In this document: positions 1 to 11,568 of the stretch, one piece after another
Layout of the letters: every line of letters begins with the position of its first letter
How positions within the stretch are numbered: position 1 is the stretch's first letter
Assembly: GCA_016946835.1 (NCBI GenBank)
Contig: JACVTC010000047.1
Coordinates: 990,001-1,054,000, forward strand
Source: Neocallimastix lanati (nom. inval.)
Lineage: Eukaryota > Neocallimastigomycota > Neocallimastigomycetes > Neocallimastigales > Neocallimastigaceae
DNA: 64,000 nucleotides
Direction: 5' to 3'
Notes under the pieces: model-generated
What the model saw: only the letters and a program-made list of their open reading frames with translations
What the model was told of the DNA's origin: nothing
The model's database searches: none
Translations under genes and position numbers: made by a program

Positions 1-1979
1 TTACTTTTAATATATAAATAAATAAACATATAAATACTTATTAATTACAAAATAAATAGTAAAGTTTTATTCATTTCTCTTTTTACAAATAAAAAAAAAA
101 AAAAAAGATTTAAAAATGCAAACTAAATTTTTTATATTGTTCAATTTAATATTAATAATTTTTTTTTTTCAGAAAAGGAAAAATAAAGAATAATATTACA
201 ATATTGTTATAAAAAGTCTAGAATATTAAAAAAAAAAACAGTTTTTTTTTTTTTTATTTCTAGAAAGTAAAAGTAATATTGTTTTATATAATGAAAAATA
301 ATATTTAAATCAGTACATAATAAAATAACAAAGGATAAATATAAAGTAAATAATAATATATAATATATAATAAATATTAATACGTTAATAAAATATAAAA
401 AGTACTATTTAAAGAGGAATAAAATATATATGTAATAGTAATAGTAAAATTTAATTACTTAATATTAAGAAATATTAAGAAATATTATAAGGAAATTTTT
501 TAATTTTTATTGTATAAATAAACCATATGATAAACTATTTATAAAAGTAGTTCAATAATATTAATAATATGAACTTACAAAATTTAGTATTTAATTAAAT
601 AAATTTAAATTATAAAATAAATAAATAAAATAAATAAATTATATTAATATATTACATAAATAAATTATATAACTTCTCCCAGAAAGAGATAACCGAACCA
701 GAAGAAATATATTAAAAATGGCAATTATACTTTTGCAATTGTAAAGATTGAGTATAAAAGAAAAGTATTCTTTATATAATACTCTTTTGTTATAAAGCAT
801 TTTAAAATAATAAGAATTAATTATTTAGTTAAAATATTATAAAAAATATAATAAGATATTAATAATAACATATAAAAATATATAAAAATACAATAAAATA
901 AAATAATTAAAATAAAATAATACTATAAGTTTTATGTTTACATTAATTTTATGCATTTTTACAGAACTTATGATATTACATAAATCTGTTTTATAATTTT
1001 TATATTACCCTATAAATCAAATGATAATTAATCTAGTGATAATTAAATTTTTTATTTTTATTTTATTTTACTTTATTTAGAACATTATTAATAAAACAAT
1101 TTATTAATAATTAAAGTTTTTATTTTCATTTTATATCACCTATTATAAAATTTTAATGAGAAATAAATAAATATACAAAGGAAAAAAGGAAATTTATATA
1201 ATTTAAATTTATATTTATAATGGGAATATATTATTTTTTATAAGTACATATTGTAACATTTTAAACTTTATTACTAATTTTTATTAATTTAATAATTAAT
1301 AATCTTTTAATTTTGTATTTGTTTTTATATAATTATTACTAATTTTTATTAATTTAATAATTAATAATCTTTTAATTTTGTATTTGTTATTATATAATTG
1401 TTATAACTATAAAATACAAAATGGAAAATAAATAAAAATGTTTCATCTAATTTTAATTGGTTGATAATTTGTAATAAAAAATTCCTATTTATTATTATTA
1501 TTAATTTTTTTTTTTATAATTTAAATTAATTATTCACTTGATAAACCTTAAATAATAAAAAAAGACACAATACCAACAATAGTAATAATAACAATAGCAA
1601 TAATATATATATATACATAATTTTAATTAATATTAAAATATTATATTATTACAATATTATATTATTACATTATAAATAAAAATAAAAATAAAAATATTTT
1701 TAATATTATAAATTTATAATTTACAATTAACTGAAATTTATATCTTCTAATTTATGATTTCATATAAATAGAAAAAAAAAACTACCATTTAAATTATTTT
1801 CTTCAATCCAATTTTTTTTTTTTATTTTTAATTTAAAAAAAAGGAAAGAATTAAAAATTGATTTTTTAATTCATAAAAAAAAGAGCAAATAAAAAAAAAT
1901 ATGCCAATTTGTCTGGTACAATAAATAATAATAATAATAATTAAAAAAAAAAAAAAAAAAAAAACGAAAGAAAAAAAAA
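1..1979. other. AT-rich intergenic region
   Basis: No gene is supported here. The stretch is almost pure A/T with short homopolymer runs. Positions 1271-1335 and 1336-1400 are a near-perfect tandem duplication of 65 bases. The last ~100 bases before 1980 are A-rich and would hold the 5' leader of the GH5 gene; no specific promoter element can be recognised. Confidence 0.7.
1271..1400. repeat. 65-bp tandem duplication
   Basis: Two adjacent copies, both beginning TTACTAATTTTTATTAATTT and differing at a few bases near the end. They are non-coding and were probably formed by slippage or unequal exchange. Confidence 0.8.
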
Positions 1980-3595
1980 ATGAAGTTTTTTACATTAATT
2001 ACAATTTGTTTATCCTTAATTGAATTAGTTTTCGCTAAGAACCAATATGTATGTATTATATTAAATTAGTAGAATGATTTTTAAAATTTGTTTTTCCAGA
2101 ATTTATAAATAGATAAAATATATATAAACATAAATAAATAATACTTATTTCTTAATTTATAATAATTTATAATAATATGTAGACTGGGGTTAATGAATCT
2201 GGTGCTGAATTTGGTCAAGGTGAATACCCAGGTACTTACAATAAGCATTACATTTACCCAGATGTTAAAGCTATTCAAGCTTCCATTGATCAAGGTATGA
2301 ATATTTTCCGTGTTGGCTTTGCATGGGAACGTTTACAAAGAAGCTTAAATGCTGAATTTGATGCCACTGAATTTGGTCGTTTAGATGAAGTTATTAACTA
2401 TATCACTAGTAATGGTGCTGTAGCCATTATTAATCCACATAACTTTGCTAGATATAAGAACGCTGTTATTGGTACAAGTCAAGTCCCAAATTCTGCTTTC
2501 TCTAACTTATGGAATAGATTAGCTCAAAAATACAAGAACAATCAAAAAGTTTGGTTTGGTTTAGTAAATGAACCACATGATATGCCAACAGCTCAATGGT
2601 TCGCTGCTGCACGTGATGCTGTTGATACCATTCGTGCTACAGGTGCTAACAATAATGTTCTTGTTCCTGGTAATGCATACACTGGTGCATGGAACTGGAA
2701 AGAAACTTTTTATGGTGAATCTAATGCTTCCGTTGCTCTTAGATACTTCAGCTCAGCTGATAAGAATATAATTTTCGAAACTCACCAATATTTCGATTCT
2801 GATTATTCTGGTACTCATGAACAATGTGTTCAACGTCCATGTAACAAACTCTTCGTTAATTTCGTTGAATGGTTAAAAGCTAACAATTTAAAGGGTTTCA
2901 TTGGTGAATTTGGTGCTGCCATTAACAGGGACTGCAAAGCTTGTGTTGAAGAAGCTATTAACTACTTAGAACAAAACTCTGCTAATATTGTTGGCTGGGC
3001 CTGGTGGGCTGCTGGTCCATGGTGGGGTAATTATATGTACTCCCTTGAACCAAAAGGTAACAAGTTCCCAGAACAAATGACTTGGTTAAAGCCACATCTT
3101 AATGGTCCATCCTCTTTGACTACTGTTCCAACATTCGATTTTGCTGATATGGCTCCAAATGGTTTCCCATACTGTCAATATTGTGAAGTTGGTGCTACTG
3201 GTGGTGATGGTTCTCTTTGGGGATGGGAAAATGAACAATCTTGTGTTGTTGACTATGGCCATTGTAAAAACGAAAAGCCAAAAACTACTACTACCACTAC
3301 CACTAAAAAAACTACTACTACTACAAAGAAGTCTCAACCAACTAATGATGTATGTTTTAGCATAAACCTTGGTTACAAATGTTGTTCTGGTTGTGATATT
3401 GTATATGTTGATCAAGATGGTAATTGGGGTGTTGAAAATGATCAATGGTGTGGAATTAAAAACTCTTGCAATGCCCAAAGCTGTTGGTCTGAAAGCCTTG
3501 GTTTTCCATGCTGCCAAAACACCAAAGAAGTTTACTACACTGATAATGATGGTAATTGGGGTGTTGAAAATAATAACTGGTGTGGTATCATTTAA
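1980..3595 (+). CDS. Secreted GH5 endoglucanase with C-terminal fungal dockerins
   Basis: Likely an endo-beta-1,4-glucanase that docks into the extracellular fungal cellulosome. There are two exons, 1980-2048 and 2183-3595, joined over a GT..AG intron, giving 493 residues. Exon 1 encodes a signal peptide ([19 protein letters not shown]) that the longest uninterrupted ORF, from 2297, misses. The family 5 catalytic domain follows: it opens with [10 protein letters not shown], has the acid/base Glu in GLVNEPHD and the nucleophile Glu in GFIGEFGAA, and carries His/Tyr in THQYFD. After about residue 340 come a degenerate Cys-rich module ([19 protein letters not shown]), a Thr/Lys linker, and two clear fungal dockerin (CBM10-like) repeats with [18 protein letters not shown] and [21 protein letters not shown]5 enzymes of gut fungi are widely regarded as bacterial acquisitions; that origin is inference here. 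Endoglucanase is favoured over mannanase from the motifs, but this is not proven. Confidence 0.93.
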
Positions 3596-4751
3596 AAAGC
3601 AAACATCAGTAAATAATTTTTTTAAAAAAATTATTTCAAACATTTAAAATATATATGCATAAACTAAAAATAAAAGATAAAATAAATAAAAAAAAAGAAA
3701 TAAGAAAAAAAATTAAAAAAAAAATAATGAATTATATATGAAAATAAAAAGTCTTTATGAATTATTAAAAATTTGATATTAAATTTTAATAAAATTATAT
3801 TGATATAATAAAAGATTAAAATTATTTTTGAAAATTATAATAAAAATAATTAAAACCAATAATTAAAACCTGGTTTATTGGTAAAGTTGATATTATTGTA
3901 GAAGTGTCCAAAGAATGTATATATATATATTTATTTTATTTTATTTATTTGATTTATTAATGGTAAAAAGTAAATGATAAATCTTTTATGAGGTAACTTT
4001 TTTATGAAATATATTTATTTAACTTCAAATAGTTTTGTAAAAAAAAAAGAATGATTATCGTTTTTGTTAGAGTAACAATATTTATAAATATCTATAATTT
4101 AAATAATGTTTTAATATTAAATTCTTCATTAAAGGGTTACTACTCAACTTAATTGTTAATGATATTTTTGAAAAACTTAAAAGAAAGAGCTTTTATTAAT
4201 AATGTCATTGAATAATAATTTAGTTTTCAGATAATATTATCCATAATAAAAATATCTCTTAGGGATGTATCATCTTCTATGGGGTTCTTTGAGGGAAGAC
4301 CATCTTTAATTCTGTGATACTAGAGGTAATAGTAAAAATCCAAACATACCTTAATGAGTGGTTTGGTATAATTTTCTTACTATTTAGAACTCGTTCTTTG
4401 AGGGTACTACTTACTTGGTTATGTATCATAAATGAATATTTTATTATTAGATTAGTAGTTAGTTTAATGGTTTCAAAGAATTTAGTTATTTATTATTTTT
4501 TCTTCTCTTCTTTCACTCTTAAATTTTTTTTATATATTTTTTTATTTATTTTTTTTTATTTTTTTATTTTTTATTATTTTATTCTTTTATTTATTTATTT
4601 TTTAATTTTTTTTGTTATCTTTTGAAATTAAGTTTTCTTAGTTACCTTAACTTAAAGTTAACAAATAAATGAAATAAAAATACTAATTTATTTTAGTTAA
4701 CATTGAAGATAATTTTTTGATTTATTCAGCACTATTATTTTTGTGTATCTT
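3596..4751. other. AT-rich intergenic region downstream of GH5
   Basis: No gene could be supported. Positions ~4130-4450 are slightly richer in G/C, and the phrase GTTCTTTGAGGG occurs twice (about 4284 and 4390). Translations there are full of stops, so at most it is an old relic. Positions ~4500-4620 are a T-rich low-complexity run. Confidence 0.6.
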
Positions 4752-4764
4752 TTATATATCTCTT
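4752..4764 (+). repeat. Target-site duplication (left), 13 bp
   Basis: TTATATATCTCTT directly precedes the first recognisable LINE base and recurs exactly at 10047-10059, straight after the element's A tail. This is the expected signature of target-primed reverse transcription. Confidence 0.8.
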
Positions 4765-5114
4765 GTATTGAGTACTTCAACACAATATTTAAACCATTAT
4801 TTCTATGTTTTTAGGAAACAGGTAATGGTACCAATGAGGCTAGAAATCCATGTAAAGTAACACTTCCCAACTATAAATATTTCTTGAAAAGAATGGATCC
4901 TACTGCTCCAGGTTGCAGAGGTTTATATCTTGGTTATCATGTCTCATGTCAAGTAGTACTTGAAGATAATTCCTATACTTATCTTGTTTCTTTAACAACT
5001 TATAGTCTCTGGAATCACTCTAAGTGTTCTATAGGTAATGTCTATATTCCCACTAAGAAACACTCATTACAAGTCCGTTATGCATTTTCAGAAGTTTTCA
5101 CATGGCTTCAGAAT

Positions 5115-5130
5115 CACACTAATCATCCAT
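5115..5130 (+). repeat. Target-site duplication of nested insert (left), 16 bp
   Basis: CACACTAATCATCCAT lies immediately before the inserted LINE fragment and is repeated perfectly at 6353-6368. It encodes part of the host element's endonuclease (HTNHP). Confidence 0.95.
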
Positions 5131-6099
5131 ATTATTTCCTATTTAGTTAATAATATTCCAAAATCTAGAAAATATACATGGACAAAAGAAAGTAGAACTC
5201 TTAAACGTAAACTAGAGAAAAGAGGTAATAACAATAATAAAATCAAGGATTTTTATTGGAAAAGAGATATGAAAATCAATTCTATAAAAGCTGAGTTTTA
5301 TGACAGAAACAAATTCGAAGAAACATCAAAATTCATTAAACTTTGTTACGAATATCCTGATCTTTCATATGGTTTCTATTGGCTATTGAGAGCACGAAGC
5401 GGATATAGATTAGATGCTAGAATTGCTAAAGCTGAAAAAATAATAGATCAAATGTGTCCTAATTTTTGTCCCTGTTGTAAAAGTAATAAACAATGGATAA
5501 GTCATTGGTTAATTGATTGTCCATTTTTCAATCATATTCGTAGTAAAGTTAATGATAAAATTTTATTTTTATATAATTCTTTCTACCGTGGCAACTTAAC
5601 TAATGATATTGTTAATAGTAATTATGATTACAGCAACAGAAATAATAATAATAATAATAATAATAGTTATAATAGTAATAGTAATAATAGAAATAGTAAT
5701 AATAGTAATAGTAATATTAATTTTAGTAATATTAGTAATAGTATTATTAGTAATGTTAGTAATAGTATTGAAAATAATGTGTATGTTGATTCTAGTGTGT
5801 GTGAAAAAGTGTTTAATTTCCTTCTTGGAGGTCGAAGTATTAGTAACAGTACAAGGGAATGGGAGGATCTATTTAAGTGCCAGATGAAATCAGGTGCTTA
5901 TTCTGATACTCCGTTCTTGGTAGTTACTGCGGCACTTCTCCAATCGATTATACCTATTGCTATTGGCCAGCAATGGTCTTTGTTCAATAGGTTCAAATCG
6001 AATCATAATACTACTACCAAGAGCGTCAATGCTGAAGAAACAGTAAGACAGGCCAGCAGGGCTAGCGCAACCAATGAAGATCATAATTTTGTATCTTAA
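5131..6099 (+). pseudogene. LINE ORF C-terminus (knuckle plus LLGG domain), truncated
   Basis: This is the open C-terminal part of the nested LINE polyprotein. In order: the end of the RT connection (IISYLV..YTWTKESRTLKRK), the FYWKRDM segment, a CCHC-like knuckle (CPNFCPCC..HWLIDCPFF), an Asn/Ser/Asn-repeat linker encoded by AAT/AGT repeats, and the conserved C-terminal domain FLLGGR..W..LFKCQMKSGAYSDTPFLVVTAAL, ending SVNAEETVRQA..DHNF. The reading frame stays open upstream into the host endonuclease by chance (from 5038), making an artefactual chimera. Confidence 0.88.
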
Positions 6100-6352
6100 A
6101 ATTATGATTAACATTGCGAAGTCAAAATTAATTATTATACTTCAGTATAATAATGCCCTTGTGAAGTCTTACAAATATTAATTAAATGAAACTAGAATAT
6201 ATTATACCATTATTTTATTTTATTTTGTGTTTTATTTTTTGTTTATTTTTTTATCCTTTCTTTTTATTATTTTATTACATGTATTTTATCAAATATTTAA
6301 TTAATAAAGATGAAACAAGTTTGCTGCCGTAAAAAAAAAAAAAAAAAAAAAA
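5131..6352 (+). mobile_element. Nested, 5'-truncated LINE insertion with A22 tail
   Basis: This 3' fragment of a related LINE landed in the endonuclease gene of the element at 4765-10046. Its first residues, IISYLVNNIP, align with IISHLVKNIP of the LINE at 15414-20336, so it starts near the end of the reverse transcriptase. It ends GTTTGCTGCCGT followed by 22 A, with ATTAATAAAG just upstream as polyadenylation signal. Perfect 16-bp direct repeats flank it. The 3' tail differs from that of its host, so it is a distinct subfamily. Confidence 0.95.
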
Positions 6353-6368
6353 CACACTAATCATCCAT
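6353..6368 (+). repeat. Target-site duplication of nested insert (right), 16 bp
   Basis: Perfect second copy of the 16 bases at 5115-5130, directly after the A tail. Confidence 0.95.
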
Positions 6369-9218
6369 CTATTCTTCTTGGAGACTTTAACATGAGTACC
6401 TCTGATTTACAAGATAAATTATCCAATAGTAACCTTGATAACTGGTTTATTCTTCCAATTAATGGTTCACCTATTTCATGGACAAGAGGTAGTTATTCAT
6501 CAGATATTGATCATGTGTTAGTCAATTCAAGTATGCTGGATAAAATATCAAGTGCTTATTTTGTTGATTATCCTTCTGTATCTGATTATAAACCTCTCAT
6601 GGTTTATTGTAAGAAAATTGCCACAGATGAATCATTTTTGTTACCAAAAAATTTGTAAGATGGGATAGGTGTAAATGTCTTGAATAAAAAAAAGAAATAT
6701 GTCATCACAATAAATTTGAAATTATTAGTGAAGAAAAAGGAAATGAAGAACTTTCAATAGTTTGTGTTATTGAAAAGTTCATTAATACTACTAACTAATT
6801 CCATTGCTAAAGATTTATCCATTACATCTTCAACAGAAATCAGAAAAGCGATGCTTAGAATGTCACGAAAAATTTATTGTCTTCAAATGGTAAAGCATAT
6901 TAAATACAAACAAATTAAGCGTTATGTTTCTGTAAATGATTCCAATGAATTTGTTAAAATAGTTGACCCGTATAACAGACTTTGTGAATCAATTCATAAA
7001 AAATGTAATGAATTTAAGAAAAAAGAATATTTATATTGGATTAAAATTGGATGTTCATTAGCTCTTAAAAAGGATAGTAGGAAAGCATGGAAATGGGTTA
7101 AAAAGAATGCAAAAATAAATAATCAATCTTTCACGGTCTCTCATACATTTAAAAAATTATAATAATGAACTTGTTTCTTCTATAGATGAAAAATTAAAAG
7201 TTTGGCATTCTCATTATAAATTCTTTAGGTCGGATTCATCAGGTCATAGTCTTTCTAAAGATTACTGGAAAGATTCTGATGCACTATGGAATTTGGGAAG
7301 ACCAAGGCAACAAGAATGGGATATTAACCAAGGCATTAGCGATGAAGAAATTTGCAAAGCAATCTCCTCCACTCCTAACTTTAAAGCTTCTGGTCCTGAT
7401 GGTATTCCAATGGAATTCTTCAAAGCTTTAATTCTTAGTAAAGATGATTCTGAAGGATCAAGTGATAATAATATTAATATTTCATCTGGCTTTAAATGTC
7501 TCAAAGCCTTAATCAATCGTATTTGGAATGGAATTTCCCAAAATCATGGAATAACGCATCAATAGTTTCTATTCATAAAAAGGGCGATCCATCAGATTGT
7601 AATAACTGTTGTGGCATCTCTCTTATCAATAATGGATTAAAAATTAGAGCAAAAATTATAGCTAATAGAATATCTAAATATGGAATTGATGAAGGTTTTA
7701 TAAGACCTGAACAATATGGTTTTCGTAATCGAGAAGAATGTATAAGTCTTTACACTACATTAAGAATTATATGTCAGAGAAGGAAATTTGAAAATAGGGA
7801 TACTTACCTTGCTTTTTGGATCTTAAAAAAGCGTATGACTCAGTGCCCATATATAATGTTTTAATGAGGATTCATCATTTAGGTATTAGAGGTAAGTGCT
7901 ATAGTTCTATTGAAAATTTATACTTATCTTCCAAGACTTGTGTAAGAATTGATGGACAATTATCGGAATCATTTAATATTAAGAAAGGAGTTCGTCAAGG
8001 TTGTCCCCTCTCACCAATTTTGTTTAGCTTGTTCATTAATGATATTTATAATAATTGTAATAAATATGGCATCTCTGTTGGTGATAAACGTTGTTGTGGT
8101 GGTCTTTTTGCAGATGACGTTGTGTTATGTGTTTCAACAAGATCCCAACTTAAGAAATTGTTAATGTTTGCCAGTAAATGGGCTAGAAATAATGAAATGC
8201 AATTTGGTATCAATAAATGTGCCAGTCTAGTAGTACGAGGGGAATTTTCTAGATTTCTTTATAATAGTAATCCTACCTTTTATCTTTCAAGTCAAGAGTT
8301 ACCTAAAACGAATTGCTTTACCTACTTAGGTGTACCATTTTCAAATGATTTAGAATTGAAATCGATCATACAGAGAATGAATAACAAAGTTAGAAAAGCC
8401 CTTTATTCCATAAAAGGATTTCTTAAGAATCCACATATTCCTATCCCTTATAAAAGAATGTTATTTTCAGCTATAGTAATTGGACAAGTTTCATATTATG
8501 CACCTCTACTTGGATCTAACAAAGATAGAACGAGAAGTACACAGACACTAGTTAATTCAGGATTATACTGGATTGAAGGATTTTCTAAAGGGAATAGCTT
8601 TACTTCCCTTTATTGTGTTTCTAAAGAACTTAACGTTCCTCCTCTTTCGGCGAAATGTGCGATTGCTCAGGTAAGGTGTTTTAAGAAATGGAAAAACTCG
8701 AAATGTATTATCTCTGATTTACTTAGAGATATATCACGTTGTAGACGTCATACATGGGATAAAGAAAGTAAAATTTTAGCTGACAAATTAAATAAATTTC
8801 TATCAAAAAAAGCTATTTTAAACTTTTACTGGGATAGAGATATGGTAGGAAAATCAATCAAAGCTAAGGCTTATAAAAATAATAATTTTGAGAAAACTAG
8901 AGAGTATCTTAAGCTCAACTTGAAGTAACCTGAATTTATCATTGGTTTCAGATGAGTACTTCGAGATGTGGATATAAATTCGATGCTCGTGTTGCCAAAG
9001 CCGCCAAAATGATGGAAGAAGACTGTCCTGAAAGGCGTCCTTGTTGTTATAGAAAAAATAGTAATCCTCGATTGGAACATTGGTTTTCTAAATGCTATCT
9101 TTTCCGTTAATTTCGAATGAAATATTTTAAGGATATTGATATTCTTTATGGAATATTTTATATTATTTCTAAATATTGACCAATATCTAATAGTAATGTA
9201 GACACTGTTATCACAGAT

Positions 9219-9821
9219 ATGAATAATATAGAACTAAGTTCTGATTCTAATAGTAGTAACGAAGTATATAATATTAATAATATTAACAATAGAAATAGTA
9301 TTGTTAATAATAGTAGAAATAGTGATAGTGAAAATAAAAATACTAATATTAGTGATAGTGAAAATTATAATATCGTTACTTTTAATTTAGTGAATAGTTC
9401 AATTGGTGAAAATCGTGGTAATTTAAGTAATTTTCTGAATAATGAGTGTGTAAATATATATGTGACGTGGTACCGATTATATAACTTTCTTCTTGGTGGA
9501 AGGGATGTAGATATAATAGATTTAAATTATAAAAAGGAATGGAATATTTTGTTTAAGAACCAAATCATTTCTGGTGATTATTCAAAAGCGCCATTCTTGG
9601 TGCTATCTGCGGCTCTCTTTGCAGAAATTATGCCTCGGGCTAGTACTCGGCAAGAGTTACTATTCCGAAAGTATAAGCGCAAACTAACCAGGAGCGTCAA
9701 CGCTGAAAATACAGTAAGACAGGCTATCAGGGCAAATGCCTCTGAAGGAGAAGACCATAATTTCTTTCAGATAGTCAATTCAAATCCTAATCCACAAGGA
9801 GGTGAGGTTCGTTGCATATGA
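9219..9821 (+). pseudogene. LINE C-terminal domain of the 4765-10046 element
   Basis: A 200-codon open stretch that is the end of the LINE polyprotein, cut off from the rest by decay at 8927-9218. It begins with an Asn/Ser-rich linker (NINNINNRNSIVNN). The conserved domain follows: YNFLLGGRDVD, W.ILFKNQIISGDYSKAPFLVLSAALFAEIMP, and the tail SVNAENTVRQAIRAN..EDHNFF. The 3' untranslated region runs to about 10040 and contains AATAAATAAAG. It is not an independent gene: the same domain follows RT in the other copies. Confidence 0.85.
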
Positions 9822-10046
9822 ACTTTTTTCTGAATTTATTTATACACTTATTTTTGATTATTACTTTTTATTTTACGTTACTATTTCATTTATTATTATG
9901 TTCAATTGGACAAATAATATTTATTTTTTTTATTAATTCTGTGTTTTTTTTTATTTTTTATTAGAATTAAAAGTATTCATGTATTTTATATAAGAATAAA
10001 TAAATAAAGATTAAAGTTCGCAATAATTGCGGCTATAAAAAAAAAA

Positions 10047-10059
10047 TTATATATCTCTT
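10047..10059 (+). repeat. Target-site duplication (right), 13 bp
   Basis: Exact second copy of TTATATATCTCTT (4752-4764), straight after the short A tail of the LINE. Confidence 0.8.
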
Positions 10060-10075
10060 AATATTTTTTTATTTA

Positions 10076-10106
<31 letters not shown>

Positions 10107-10159
10107 TACTTATTTTTTGAATATCTATTATTCTATTATTTCTCTTTGTTCCATTCAAT

Positions 10160-10510
10160 ATTTTCTGCTAATGTTTTGTTCATTTAATGTCACAAATTAC
10201 CAGAAGAAGAAGTAAAAAATATAATTGAAAAAGGTGTAATATAATTATATCATCGTGGAATATTAAAGAGAGATTTAAAATTATCTAATTTATTTTTAAC
10301 AACAGATTATAAATTGTATATATAATTTAATTTTATTTCTAATTACATTCTTCAATTCTTTGATATAAATATTTAAATATATAATTATTCATTATAAAAA
10401 TATATATCTTAATAAAGAAAATTGCTGATTTGGGATTAACAACTCAATTGAATAAATCTAATAGTGAACAATAAAAGTTATGCAATACACTAAATTATAT
10501 AACACCGTAA
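10160..10510 (+). pseudogene. Relic of a polo/PLK4-like protein kinase
   Basis: Two in-register pieces of a Ser/Thr kinase catalytic domain. The first (10186-10320) reads CHKLPEEEVKNIIEK, a stop, then HRGILKRDLKLSNLFL, which is the catalytic loop with the HRD motif altered to KRD. The second, after an AT-rich gap that looks like an old intron (acceptor AG at 10416-10417), reads KIADLGLTTQLNKSNSEQ, a stop, then KLCNTLNYITP. This corresponds to DFG (here DLG) and the activation-loop GTPNYISPE. Spacing and wording are closest to PLK4/SAK kinases. In-frame stops and motif changes show it is dead. The next LINE begins 28 bases downstream, so the gene was probably broken by transposition. Confidence 0.7.
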
Positions 10511-11323
10511 AATTAATACATTTATATATATATATTATCCCCATTGATGTGGACTATTTTTCCAGGTTCATGAAGGGTTGATGGAAAAGGAATAGCCTAT
10601 ATCAGGTGTACTAATTGCAGCTTTCTGTAATTCTGATGATAATCAATGGTTATCCTTTCTAATGTAGCTTCTAGTACGAAGAGAGAAAACTGGAATACTG
10701 GAAGATTGTAGAAAGAGAACCTGATGTTTTATATTGTTTTAAACTGGATATGTAATAACATTGGAGTTGTATAATTAATAATATCATATAGTTTCTACAT
10801 ATTATCATTGTAATTTATTTATTGTATTTTTTTATTTTAGCATTATTTTGTATATGTATGTATTTTTCTATAGTATTATTTATACTTTCATATAGTTATT
10901 GTAAAATGGAAATGTAGGAGATTGATTCACTCCAAAGCTTGTATTTAAAACATTATTTAACGGATGGGAATCTTTTTTATAGTCTTTCTCTACTAATATT
11001 TTTTTTTTTAAAATATACTTTTAGCTAATTTATGATTATTCAACAGAAAATTTTTAACGTCTTAAAAAGCTTTATTAATTGAAAGAATTATAATCAGTCA
11101 AAAGATAAAAAGAAACGATTATTCATTTTAACAGTATATACGAGTAATTTTATATCAATATTTTTCTAACCCTTGTGTAAATTTATAAATATTATAACAG
11201 CAATACCGGATAAAATCAATTATTTACAAAATCTAAAAATTATAAAATCATCAAGAATTACTCTATAATTCAAGTTTTCATATATTCTACACTAATATTT
11301 TTTTATATACTATTTAAAGGGAA

Positions 11324-11556
11324 TTTACTTTCTCTTTTATTTTTATTTTATTATATATATTAAAAAAAATTTTTTTTATCATTTTTTATTATTATTATTA
11401 TTTTTTTATTTTATACTTCTTTTCTTTTATTTTTTTTAAATTTACTTTCTCTTTTATTTTTATCTTTATTTTATTATATATATTAAAAAAATTTTTTTTA
11501 TCAATTTTTATTATTATTATTTTTTTTATTTTATACTTCTTTTATTATATTTTTTA
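11324..11556 (+). repeat. Tandem duplication in LINE 5' leader
   Basis: About 117 bases occur twice in a row, each beginning TTTACTTTCTCTTTTATTTT and ending around TTTTATACTTCTTTT. It sits just before the ORF and is absent from the opposite-strand copy. Confidence 0.75.
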
Positions 11557-11568
11557 GGCTTTCTTGAG

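Larger units (their letters stand above)
4766..8926 (+). pseudogene. LINE endonuclease/reverse transcriptase, decayed and split
   Basis: This is the polyprotein of the 4765-10046 element. The AP-type endonuclease part (4766-5130) resumes at 6369 after the nested insert, where ..NHTNHP is followed by SILLGDFNMS; the motifs GDFNM and IDHVLVN are intact. A stop interrupts it at the position of the expected CLQE (TAG near 4814). After 6655 the frame is broken by stops and shifts near 6656, 6755, 7145, 7540 and 7820. The reverse transcriptase core then reads openly at 7816-8926 with LKKAYDSVP, GVRQGCPLSPILF, the catalytic GLFADDVVL box and YLGVPF. The region 8927-9218, which should hold the zinc knuckle, is degraded. 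Confidence 0.88.
4765..10046 (+). mobile_element. 5'-truncated non-LTR retrotransposon (LINE), itself interrupted
   Basis: The element starts inside the endonuclease domain: IEYFNTIFKP at 4766 aligns with IRYFNDIFKP of the copy at 11569. It continues through endonuclease, reverse transcriptase, knuckle and C-terminal domain to a 3' end GCAATAATTGCGGCTATA plus a short A tail, with an AATAAA-type signal just upstream. A second LINE sits inside it at 5131-6352. The insertion is bounded by 13-bp direct repeats (4752-4764 and 10047-10059). It shares its 3' end with the remnant ending near 55851, so both belong to one subfamily. Several stops and frameshifts make it inactive. Confidence 0.9.

Noticed and set aside
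3086-3643. Minus-strand 185-codon ORF over the GH5 gene
   Set aside because: Antisense of the dockerin-coding part, which has clear conserved Cys/Trp motifs on the plus strand.
5038-6099. A single 353-codon gene
   Set aside because: It crosses the junction of two retrotransposons; the N-terminal part is an off-frame reading of the host endonuclease.
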